Assembly (NCBI GenBank): GCA_964632945.1
Contig: CAZWCX010000131.1
Span: 1-19,115 of the forward strand
From: CAZWCX01 sp964632945
Lineage (GTDB): Bacteria > Planctomycetota > MHYJ01 > WSZJ01 > CAZWCX01
Direction: 5' to 3'
Length of the DNA stretch: 19,115 bases
Shown: positions 6,343-13,937 of the stretch, piece after piece
How the letters are laid out: each line of letters opens with the position of its first letter
How positions within the stretch are numbered: the first letter of the stretch is position 1
Notes under the pieces: generated by a model
Seen by the model: only the letters and a program-made list of their open reading frames with translations
What the model was told of the DNA's origin: nothing
Database searches by the model: none
Program-made: the position numbers and the translations under genes

Positions 6343-7338
6343 CTACCGTCGGCCTGCGGGTCCCGGACGCGGCGGCACCGGGCGAGCGACGTTGCGGGCA
6401 TCCGCATCCTGCCTTCCTCTTGCCGGCCGGAGGCCCTCCCCGGACCCGCCCGATTCGGCGGGCGCGGCGATCGACAGCGGCGCCGGGAGGAACCCGGACG
6501 AAACGCCGGCTGCTTCCTCGTCCTCCGGCTCCTCGCTCGCCTCGTCCTCCACCTCCGCGTCGGTGGCCACGACGCGGGAGGCGTTGGAAATGTCCTCCGC
6601 GAACTGGTTGCCGACCTCGTGGTTCGTCTCCAGGGCCGCGAACTCGGCCAGGTCGGTGCTCAGGTGCCGATGCACGGCCGACAGGTAGCGATGGAACTCG
6701 GACCCGCTCCAGGACGGGGAGCGACGCTCCTGGATATCATGAATCTGCTGATGCCGCCGGTGGGCGTCGCGCAGCGCCTGGAGGCCGTCCGGCTTGAGTT
6801 GAAAGTCCGCGTCGAACGCCTGCGCAACCGCCGCCAGGGCCATTTCCAGCTCCACCCGGAACAGCGTCGGATGATAGTAGCCGGTCATGTAGTGGATGAC
6901 CTTCAGGTCGGGCGTGAGGATGAAGGTGACGATGTTCTTGGTCGGGAAACACCTGCCGTCCTGGTGGATCTGCCTTTCCTGCCGCAGATCGCAATTGTGG
7001 AAGCCGGGACTGCGATTCTTCCAGGCGGCGACGAAGTTCCGGTTGATGAATTGAGCCGTCTTCGCGTCGGAGAACGTCACGGTTCTCATCACGTGCCCGG
7101 CCGCTCAGGTCCCTTCCTTGTCCATGTCGCCGACGAGGACGTGATAAAGAATGGGGCGATTCTGCTGGAGGGCGCGCTTGCGGGCCGCGTCCAGGGTGCG
7201 CAACCACTGGACTCCGCGATCGTAGGGCTTCCAGGGATCGGGGACACCGTCGCGGCAGCAGGCGGTTGCAAATGCGCCGTGGGCCAAGAGGGCGACGAGG
7301 ACGGAGGCGGTTCGGACGGTACTCCTGCGCAAGTCCAT
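6343..7338 (-). CDS. Candidate selenoprotein: secreted thioredoxin-fold protein with in-frame TGA
   Basis: Read through the TGA at 7105-7107, this is one 331-residue protein. Residues 1-26 are a signal peptide (MDLRR, then a hydrophobic stretch to AFA). WLRTLDAARKRALQQNRPILYHVLV (45-69) is the usual first helix and strand of a thioredoxin fold. The TGA codes position 78, and UAAGHVMRTVTFSD aligns with the common CxxCxxMxxTxFSD active site, so the TGA replaces the first Cys. The second Cys is Gly81; C116 and C130 could resolve. The cis-Pro position (V137 in NIVTF) is not Pro. The tail holds a helical stretch and an acidic run near 205-215. The ATG at 7338 has GGAG upstream. A SECIS-like hairpin follows the TGA. 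Alternative: a nonsense-mutated or misread gene. Role would be periplasmic redox chemistry (inference). Confidence 0.75.
7070..7087 (-). promoter_or_regulatory. SECIS-like hairpin downstream of the in-frame TGA
   Basis: On the coding strand GAGAAC-CGTGAC-GTTCTC makes a perfect 6-bp stem with a 6-nt loop. The stem starts 18 bases and the loop 24 bases after the TGA, and a G is the second loop base. Bacterial SECIS elements are known to lie within the reading frame just after UGA, with a small apical loop bearing G among its first two bases and a UGA-to-loop distance of about 16-37 bases. This one meets all three. Confidence 0.7.
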
Positions 7339-7542
7339 GGAGATCGCTCCGAAGGAGACGGAGACCCGTCCCCGCTCTGCGCAAATGGAGGACCTCGCAC
7401 GCGGCATCCACCACGGACCGCGCAACCGCCGGGGCGGCATGAGATTGAGTCTCGCCGGAGACACCGTCCGTGCGGCGGGGAGGGGGGGGACTGTCCATTC
7501 CGTTGACGATCGGCCCGTCGGACTTTACACCCCGCGACGGGG
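7339..7542 (-). other. Gap between kinase-TPR and selenoprotein genes; weak terminator and ECF-like promoter
   Basis: Directly after the kinase stop, CCCCG-CGA-CGGGG (7530-7542) forms a short hairpin without a T-run. On the minus strand TGTAA (7525-7529) and CGTC (7505-7508) are spaced 16 bases apart, a layout seen in some ECF sigma promoters; if real, it would drive the selenoprotein gene with a leader of about 160 bases. Both calls are weak. No gene is seen. Confidence 0.3.
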
Positions 7543-10500
7543 CTACTTGAGCCGTTGGAGGAATTCGGCGAATCGTGGATCCCGACGCAGCGGCCCGAGG
7601 TCCGGATCGCCCTCGATGTGGGCGCGCCCGTCAAATCCGAGCCGCGCGGCCTCCTCGAGATGGGCGAAGGCGCGATCCCGGCACGCGGCGCCCTCGGCCG
7701 CGGTGACGTCCCGCGCGACGCCGCCGGGGCGATCGAGGCCCGCGGACGCCAGGGATTCGATGCAGGCAATGTTGTAGTGCGCCTCCGCGACCCGGCGACG
7801 CTCCCCCGGAGGCAACTCGGCTGCCGGGACGGAGGTGCCCTCGGCCACCAGGCGCAACCCTTCCATGAATCGTGTCTTGGCCCCTGCATAGTCGCCGGAT
7901 CGGATGCGCGCCATGCCCTCGTCGAACGCGGCGCCGCCCGGAGCGGACGACGGGGCCACGCGCGCGCGCATCTCCTGCGCCAGCCGACGGGCGGAATCCG
8001 CGGCGTTCGGGAATGCGCGGGCGTATTCCTCGTACGCCTCGGCGGCTTCCGGGTACCGGGCGAGGATGCCGTAGAGTTCGCCCAGGGAAAGCCAGGACTC
8101 CCGGTGACCCAGCCGAAGGGCTTCGCGCAGGTCCTTCTCCCCCCGCAGGATCAGGTCACCCACCGGCTCGCCCCGGCGCTGTTGGGCGTTCGCGAGGTGG
8201 AGGCAGGCATTGGCGCGGAAGCCGTGGAGTTCTCCCGAGGAGGGGGACACGTCCAGGGCGACGTCGAAATCGGCGATCGCCTTCCGGAAAATCGGCCCCG
8301 CGTCCGCCCCGCGGCCGAGCTCGAGGATCCCCATCTGGGTCAGCGCGCGGGCGCGGATGCTCCGCGCTTCGAGATTGCGCGGCGCAATCTCCAGCGCGCG
8401 GGTGAAGTCCTCCACGGCGAGATTCCAGGAGGCCAGCGAATCCAGTCCCACGCGTCTCTCCCACTCGGCGGCTTCCACATTGGAGATCGCCCGGCCGACC
8501 CAATAGGAGACGTGTCGGGGATCGAGCTGGAGCGCCTTCGAGTAGTCGCGGACGGCGCCTGCCAGTGTCTCCCGCGGATCCCGGCCCTGGGCACCGGCGA
8601 AGATCGCCAGGTTGTGCTGGACCGACGCGCGGTTGTGCCAGGCGTTGGCGTCGGCGGGATCCAGACGCAGCACCTCGTCGACATCCGCCAGTGCCAGATC
8701 GTAGTGCGGGATCGGGTTGCCGCCCCGGCGTTGCTCGGCAACGGCCATCGACTGATGCGCGCCTCCGCGCTGCAATCGGGTGTGCGTATCCCGCGGACGC
8801 AGCGCAAGCGCACGCTCGAACGACTGCAGCGCGGCGACGAGACGCGGACGGCGATCCCCGCCGCCCCGCTCTTCGTGCGCGGCGACCGCCTGGTGAAGCA
8901 CTCCCAGGCGGGCATGGGCCTCGAACGCGTCGGGGTCGCACGCGAGAGCCTGTTCGAGGGTGGCGATCGCGGCGAGGAAGATCGACGCCGGATTCTCCCC
9001 GGACCGACGCGCCATGTCGCCCTGCGCCTGCTGGCGGCGCGCGAGGGAAACGAGCCGGTCGGCAGAACCGGGGGAGCGACGCACGGCTTCCTGGTCGTCC
9101 AGGATCGCCCGGGAAAGCCGCTCGCGACCGTCGCGTCCCGCGGCTTCCTCCGCGTGCGCCCAGCCTGCCCAGGACTCGGCGCGATTCTGCCAGGTCGAGG
9201 AATCCCGGTCGTCGACCTGAAGGGACTGGCTGAGCCGTTCGATGGATGCGGAGTAGAAGGATGCGAACGGCCGCCCTCGCGCCGCCTCATTCGCGGCGGC
9301 CTGACGCAACACGACGCCGAGGTTGTTCAGGTATCCCGTCGCCCAGGGTGGGCCGGCGCACACGGCGTCGAGATCCGCAATCGCTTTCTGATAGCTCGAG
9401 GCCGGATCCAGCCCTGCGGATTCTTCCGCATAGCCGTACGACAACCAGGCGACGCCCCGGTTTGCCAGGGGTTCCGCCGCGCCGGGCGAGCGGCTGACGA
9501 CGTGATCCAGGTCGGCGATCGCGAGCCGCAAGCGGCCCCGGGTGTCTTTCCGGCTCGCCTCGATCCCGAACACTTCGGCCTGGATCGCCAGCGCCCGGTA
9601 CTTGCGCGACTCGAGATCGCCCGGCCAGGCGTCGATCGTGCGTCCGAACGCTTCGGCCGCTTCCGCGAAACGTCCCGACAAGTACAGGCCGATGGCGCGC
9701 AGCTTGTGCGCCCTCGGGTGCTCCTCTCCGTCCAGGAGATCGAGCGCCCGACGCGGACCTGCGGGGTCCCCGGCAAAGAGGTGCGACAGGGCGAGGGCAT
9801 ACCGCAACTCGGCGCGGGTCTGCCCCTCGCCGCCGCCGGGGATCGCGGCCGCGCGCGCGAGATCGTCGAGACCACCCTGCCGCAACGCGCGCTGTTCGTC
9901 GGTCTCGGGAGCGGCGGCATGAAACCGGAATCCGCCGCCCCGCGAACCCGTCGCGCCCAGGAGCCCGCGACGGCTGCGATACGCGGCGATACGCGAGGTG
10001 CCGCGCAGGATCCACGGAATCGGATCCGTTTCGCCGAAGGTGCAGCCGAGGTCGTAGTCCTGGGCCGCTCCCTCCGGGTCTTCCAGCAGTTCCTTGACGC
10101 GGCCGCGCAGGGAAAACGCCGTGCCGGCGGCAGGCTTGGCGGCGATCATCCGCTCCAGCAGCCCGAGCGGTTGCTCGGCGAGGGCGTGACGTGCCGGGGC
10201 GGACAGGTCGGTCCGCAGAACCTGATCCTCGAACTCGCTCACCGAGGCGACCAATCCCCGCAGCAATTCCTGCGCACTCGCCTCCGCGCGGAACCGCTCG
10301 ATCCGGACGCCGGCGCCGACGAGGGCCGCCAGCCCGAGGCCCGCGGCCAGGACGGAGGCGGCGAAGGCGTGCCGGGCCGCCCAACGGCGGAGGCGTCGAA
10401 ACCGCGAAAACGGGCGCGTGAACACCGGTTCGCCGGCCAGCCAGCGGCGCAGCTCGTGCGCGAACTCCGCGGCGGTGCGGAAGCGGAGCGACGGTTCCTT

Positions 10501-11829
10501 GTCCAACGCCTTCAGGCAGACCGCCTCGAGATCGGGCGGCAGGTGCGGATTGTGTGCGCGCGGACGCCGGGGGTCGTCCCCGACGAGACTCGTCATGACC
10601 TCGACCGGGGTCCGGCCGGTGAACGGAAGGACTCCGCACAGCAATTCGTACAACAACACGCCCAGCGACCAGACGTCGGCCGCCGGACCGATCGCCGCGT
10701 GGTCTCCCGTGGCCTGTTCGGGGGACATGTAGGACGGCGTCCCCACCGCCTGCCCTGCCAGGGTAAGCCGGCCGGCCGGGTCGAGCGTCGGCGTGTGCTC
10801 CTGCGCGAGTCCGAAATCCATGACCACGGCGCGCAGGCCGCCGCCCGCCGGCGCGGACGGATCCTCCACGAGCATGACATTGGAGGGCTTGAGGTCGCGG
10901 TGGATGATCCCCTGTTGATGCGCGCAGGCGACCGCCTCGGCAACGTCGGCGAGAATGCCGACGTCGCACTGTAGTCGAGCGGGATCCGGCGCGACCGGGC
11001 TGCGACGCAACTCGACATCGACGCCCCAACGGTCCTCGAGCGTGCGCCCGTCGAGCAGGTCCATGGTCAGGAAGGGCGTGCCGTCTTCCTCCCCGACGTC
11101 GTAGATGCGCACCACGCGGGGGTCGCGCAGGCGGGCGAGCGCCTGGGCTTCGCGACGGAACCGGACGCGATAGGCGTCGTGGGCGGCCGTGGACGGACGG
11201 ATGATCTTCAGGGCCACCACCCGGCACAATTGGAGGTCCCAGACCTTCCAGACCATGCCCATCCCGCCGCGCCCCAGGAGGGCGAGGCGGTAGTAGCGTC
11301 CGCAGAGGAGGTCGCCCGGCAGCGCAGGCCCCGCGGGATCGGCCGACCCGACCGAAGCGGCCACCACGGTTTCGCAGGAGCCGGGGATCGCCTTCCAGGG
11401 AGCGTCGGCCCCGACCACGCCCGCCTCGGTCTCCGCCGCCTCGGCCGCAATTTCCGTCCGGGCCGCGCGGCCGCTCGGCCGCTCCGGAAACTCTCCGGGC
11501 GCGGGTGGGGGGACGAAGACCGTGTCGCCGGAGCGGGCCTCGGAGGCATCCGGCGGCGTCCGGCGCGCCGGCGCGGGACCGACGCAGGTCTCCTCCCCTT
11601 CCGGCAGAACCGCGGCCGGCGGCGGCAGCCGGTCCAGCAACGACGAACCGCGTCCGTCCCCGATCAACCCGCGGTCGACCGCGCGCAGGACGAAACGCCG
11701 TCGCACCGCCGGCTCCAGCGGTTGGGCCAGGAGCCGCAGCGTCGACTCCACCTCCGCCTGCGGAAGATCGGCCACCCCCGCGAGCAAGCGAGAGAAGAGC
11801 TCCTCCTCCGGCAGCCGCGTCGAGCGCAT
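7543..11829 (-). CDS. Ser/Thr protein kinase with transmembrane helix and TPR array
   Basis: A 1428-residue transmembrane kinase. Residues 1-170 are a low-complexity N-terminus. The kinase domain (about 178-465) has every hallmark: GRGGMGMVW (186-194), K208 in VALKII, HRDLKPSN (310-317), DFG (338-340), GTPSYMSPEQ (363-372) and DVWSLGVLLYEL. A single membrane helix follows at about 488-508 after an Arg-rich stop-transfer segment. From about 560 to 1290 are many TPR-like helical pairs (repeated motifs such as AIADLDxVxxxxP, WxNRA, AVRDYSKALQLDP and AAEAYEEYARAFP), likely extracytoplasmic and used for partner binding. It ends in EGDPDLGPLRRDPRF, a closing motif I associate with planctomycete kinase-TPR proteins. 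The start lies 18 bases past the aminotransferase stop with a poor ribosome site, so the two are probably cotranscribed. The signal it senses is unknown. Confidence 0.92.
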   Translation of the reverse strand: MRSTRLPEEELFSRLLAGVADLPQAEVESTLRLLAQPLEPAVRRRFVLRAVDRGLIGDGRGSSLLDRLPPPAAVLPEGEETCVGPAPARRTPPDASEARSGDTVFVPPPAPGEFPERPSGRAARTEIAAEAAETEAGVVGADAPWKAIPGSCETVVAASVGSADPAGPALPGDLLCGRYYRLALLGRGGMGMVWKVWDLQLCRVVALKIIRPSTAAHDAYRVRFRREAQALARLRDPRVVRIYDVGEEDGTPFLTMDLLDGRTLEDRWGVDVELRRSPVAPDPARLQCDVGILADVAEAVACAHQQGIIHRDLKPSNVMLVEDPSAPAGGGLRAVVMDFGLAQEHTPTLDPAGRLTLAGQAVGTPSYMSPEQATGDHAAIGPAADVWSLGVLLYELLCGVLPFTGRTPVEVMTSLVGDDPRRPRAHNPHLPPDLEAVCLKALDKEPSLRFRTAAEFAHELRRWLAGEPVFTRPFSRFRRLRRWAARHAFAASVLAAGLGLAALVGAGVRIERFRAEASAQELLRGLVASVSEFEDQVLRTDLSAPARHALAEQPLGLLERMIAAKPAAGTAFSLRGRVKELLEDPEGAAQDYDLGCTFGETDPIPWILRGTSRIAAYRSRRGLLGATGSRGGGFRFHAAAPETDEQRALRQGGLDDLARAAAIPGGGEGQTRAELRYALALSHLFAGDPAGPRRALDLLDGEEHPRAHKLRAIGLYLSGRFAEAAEAFGRTIDAWPGDLESRKYRALAIQAEVFGIEASRKDTRGRLRLAIADLDHVVSRSPGAAEPLANRGVAWLSYGYAEESAGLDPASSYQKAIADLDAVCAGPPWATGYLNNLGVVLRQAAANEAARGRPFASFYSASIERLSQSLQVDDRDSSTWQNRAESWAGWAHAEEAAGRDGRERLSRAILDDQEAVRRSPGSADRLVSLARRQQAQGDMARRSGENPASIFLAAIATLEQALACDPDAFEAHARLGVLHQAVAAHEERGGGDRRPRLVAALQSFERALALRPRDTHTRLQRGGAHQSMAVAEQRRGGNPIPHYDLALADVDEVLRLDPADANAWHNRASVQHNLAIFAGAQGRDPRETLAGAVRDYSKALQLDPRHVSYWVGRAISNVEAAEWERRVGLDSLASWNLAVEDFTRALEIAPRNLEARSIRARALTQMGILELGRGADAGPIFRKAIADFDVALDVSPSSGELHGFRANACLHLANAQQRRGEPVGDLILRGEKDLREALRLGHRESWLSLGELYGILARYPEAAEAYEEYARAFPNAADSARRLAQEMRARVAPSSAPGGAAFDEGMARIRSGDYAGAKTRFMEGLRLVAEGTSVPAAELPPGERRRVAEAHYNIACIESLASAGLDRPGGVARDVTAAEGAACRDRAFAHLEEAARLGFDGRAHIEGDPDLGPLRRDPRFAEFLQRLK

Positions 11830-11847
11830 TTCGGTCCGCGACCCCGG

Positions 11848-13143
11848 CTACTTCACGGCCGCGAACGACTCGTCCAAGACCTTCAGCGCCCGCTCCACTT
11901 CCTCCTGGTTGATGGTGAGCGGCGGAGACAGGCGCAAGACGTTTCCGTACAGGCCGCCCTTGCCGATCAGCAGCCCGCGCTTGCGGGTCTCCTCGAACAG
12001 CCGGGCCACCGTGTCCTTGTCCGGTTCCTTGGTCTTGCGGTCCTTGACCAGTTCCAGGGCCTGCATCAGCCCCATGCCGCGGTGATCGCCGACCACGGGG
12101 TACTTTTCCTTCAGTCCGGCCAGCCCGTCCCAGAAGATCTTCCCCATCCTGGCCGCGTTGTCTTTCAGGTTCTTCGAGTCCATCTCCTCGATCGTCGCGA
12201 TGGCGGCCGCAGAGGAGATCGGATTGCCGCCGAACGTGCAGATCGTCAACGGCGTCCATTTGGCGGCTACTTCCGGCGTGGCCATGGTCGCGGCCATCGG
12301 CATCCCGTTGGCGATTCCCTTGGCCATCGTGATGATGTCCGGATCCACGCCGTAGTGCTCGATCCCCCACCACTTGTCGCCGGTCCGCCCGAACCCCGTC
12401 TGGACCTCGTCGGCGATGAACAGGCCGCCGTGATCGCGCACGTGCTTCACCGCGATCTTGAAATACTCCTTCGGCGGCGTGATGAAGCCGCCCACGCCCT
12501 GGATCGGCTCGGCGATGAACGCCGCGACCTTTCCCGTGGTGGTGGTCTGGATCAGCTCCTTGATGTCGTTCGCGCAGGCCACGCCGCAGTCCGGATACGA
12601 CAACCCGACCGGGCAGCGATAGCAGTACGGGCTCAAGGCGTGCTTGATGCCGATGACGTGGTCGCCGATCACCCGCCAGGGGGCATGCGCCGTCATCGTG
12701 ACCGCCAGGGACGAGCGGCCGCTGTAGGAGTGCCGCAGCGCGATCACTTCCTGCGCCCCCGTCGCCAGGCGGGCGAGCATAACCGCCGTCTCGTCCGCTT
12801 CCGTGCCGCTGTTGGTGAAGAAGGACTGCTTGATCTTGCCCGGGGCGATGCGCGCGAGGCGCTCCGCCAGCGTGACGATCGGATCGTTCGGATAGAGCGT
12901 CGAGGTATGGCCGAGACGGTCGAGCTGTTCTTTCACGCGACGGTTTACGTTGTCGTTGCAATGCCCGACCGAAACGGTGAGGATGCCGCCGAAGAAGTCG
13001 AGGTATTCGCGTCCCGCCGTGTCCCAGACCCGCGTCCCCTTGGCGCGATCGACCACCAGGGGCTCCTGGTAGTAGTTCATGACGCAGGGAAAGAGGAACT
13101 CCTTGTGCTTGGCGCGAATCTCGGCGGCGCGATCGACGGCCAT
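11848..13143 (-). CDS. Class III PLP-dependent aminotransferase (AGXT2-like)
   Basis: A 431-residue cytoplasmic aminotransferase of PLP fold type I, class III. Seen: DTAGREYLDFFGGILTVSVGH (41-61), resembling alanine-glyoxylate aminotransferase 2 and related enzymes; FFTNSGTEADE (108-118) for cofactor phosphate; IADEVQTGFGRTG (243-255) with D245; and the Schiff-base Lys K275 in ITMAKGIANGMP. A Cys cluster, CYRCP (174-178) and YPDCGVAC (183-190), is also known from this subfamily. The full family length is present. The amino donor could be alanine, a beta-amino acid or another omega-amine; the sequence alone does not decide. The ATG at 13143 has GGAGGT upstream; longer in-frame starts lie in untranslated DNA. 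It probably leads a two-gene operon with the kinase-TPR gene. Confidence 0.9.
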   Translation of the reverse strand: MAVDRAAEIRAKHKEFLFPCVMNYYQEPLVVDRAKGTRVWDTAGREYLDFFGGILTVSVGHCNDNVNRRVKEQLDRLGHTSTLYPNDPIVTLAERLARIAPGKIKQSFFTNSGTEADETAVMLARLATGAQEVIALRHSYSGRSSLAVTMTAHAPWRVIGDHVIGIKHALSPYCYRCPVGLSYPDCGVACANDIKELIQTTTTGKVAAFIAEPIQGVGGFITPPKEYFKIAVKHVRDHGGLFIADEVQTGFGRTGDKWWGIEHYGVDPDIITMAKGIANGMPMAATMATPEVAAKWTPLTICTFGGNPISSAAAIATIEEMDSKNLKDNAARMGKIFWDGLAGLKEKYPVVGDHRGMGLMQALELVKDRKTKEPDKDTVARLFEETRKRGLLIGKGGLYGNVLRLSPPLTINQEEVERALKVLDESFAAVK

Positions 13144-13345
13144 GGCAGGACCTCCATCGGGAAAGGGGGGCACCGAACGGTGCGCCCCATTGTAATGGAA
13201 CCTCCGGCGGATTCCACCGGAAAGGCGCCGTCCCCCTGCCATTCGGATTTCCGCGGATTTTTCGCGAACCCGGGACCGGCCGTCGGGATATGGGGAGGAA
13301 AGTTCGGATCCCGATTTCACGCCCCCCAATTGCAGGAGACGCTCG
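13144..13345. other. Divergent gap: -10 box and leader hairpin for the aminotransferase
   Basis: On the minus strand TACAAT (13189-13194) is a good -10 box but no good -35 lies 17 bases upstream. Just beyond the expected start, GGGG-C-GCACCG-TT-CGGTGC-CCCC (13165-13188) forms a strong bulged hairpin at the 5' end of the aminotransferase message. No clear promoter is seen for the plus-strand secreted protein. Confidence 0.4.
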
Positions 13346-13807
13346 ATGGCCCGCCCGATGCTTGCCCTCCTCGTCCTGACTTTCCTGCTGTCGCTGGTGC
13401 CGGTCTCCGCCGAGAAGGTGGATCTCGGTCCGCAGGGCCTGCGCGACACCGCCACCCACGTCGTGGTCGGCCGCGTCCAGGCGATCTACCGGCGCGTGAC
13501 CACGGAGGGGAACTGGGAAACCACCCACCAGGTCGCCGAAGTCGCGGTAACGGAAGTTGAAAAAGGGGAAGGACTTCAGCCGGGCGGGCTGGTCTATGCG
13601 CGCTACTGGACCCGCAAGTGGACGGGGTTCTCGGCCCCGCCGCCGTCGACCAACGGGCACCGTGGGGTCCCGGCGGAAGGGCAGTCGCTGCGCATCTACC
13701 TGGCGCGGAACGCCTACGATGGATTCAGCACCAAGAACGACGACGGCGGGTACAACGTGATCGGGGCGAACGGCTTCGAAGCGCTGCCCGCGGGGGCCGG
13801 GAAGTAG
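13346..13807 (+). CDS. Small secreted protein, function unknown
   Basis: A 153-residue protein with a clear signal peptide (MARPMLALLVLTFLLSLVPVSA, likely cut after Ala22). The mature part is beta-rich: THVVVGRVQAIYRRV, HQVAEVAVTEVEKGEGLQPGGLVYARYW, GQSLRIYLA. The pattern of a transport or adhesion-like single beta domain is plausible but I do not recognise the family. GGAG stands 8 bases before the ATG. It precedes the beta-helix gene by 130 bases in the same direction and might be cotranscribed with it. The reading frame, signal peptide and ribosome site support a real gene. Confidence 0.75.
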   Translation: MARPMLALLVLTFLLSLVPVSAEKVDLGPQGLRDTATHVVVGRVQAIYRRVTTEGNWETTHQVAEVAVTEVEKGEGLQPGGLVYARYWTRKWTGFSAPPPSTNGHRGVPAEGQSLRIYLARNAYDGFSTKNDDGGYNVIGANGFEALPAGAGK

Positions 13808-13937
13808 GGACGTCGAGGGCGTCGCAGACTCTCGATGCCGGCAGGAATTCGGCGCGCCATTCGCGGTCTCCCGAAACCGCGCGGGCGGGGAATCGGTACC
13901 TCCCCTTCACCCCCTCCCCCGCGGTTCGAGGTGACGG

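Noticed and set aside
6343..7092. Treating the downstream half of the thioredoxin-like gene as a separate gene starting at the ATG after the TGA
   Set aside because: No ribosome site precedes that ATG, the product would begin inside the fold, and the upstream half in the same phase supplies the signal peptide and first strand.
7555..10974. 1139-residue plus-strand open frame antisense to the kinase-TPR gene
   Set aside because: Shadow of the repetitive GC-rich TPR region; the minus-strand product has complete kinase motifs.
9287..13660. 1457-residue minus-strand open frame in another phase over kinase and aminotransferase
   Set aside because: Composition is Arg/Gly/Ala-rich, with none of the motifs found in the adjacent true frames.
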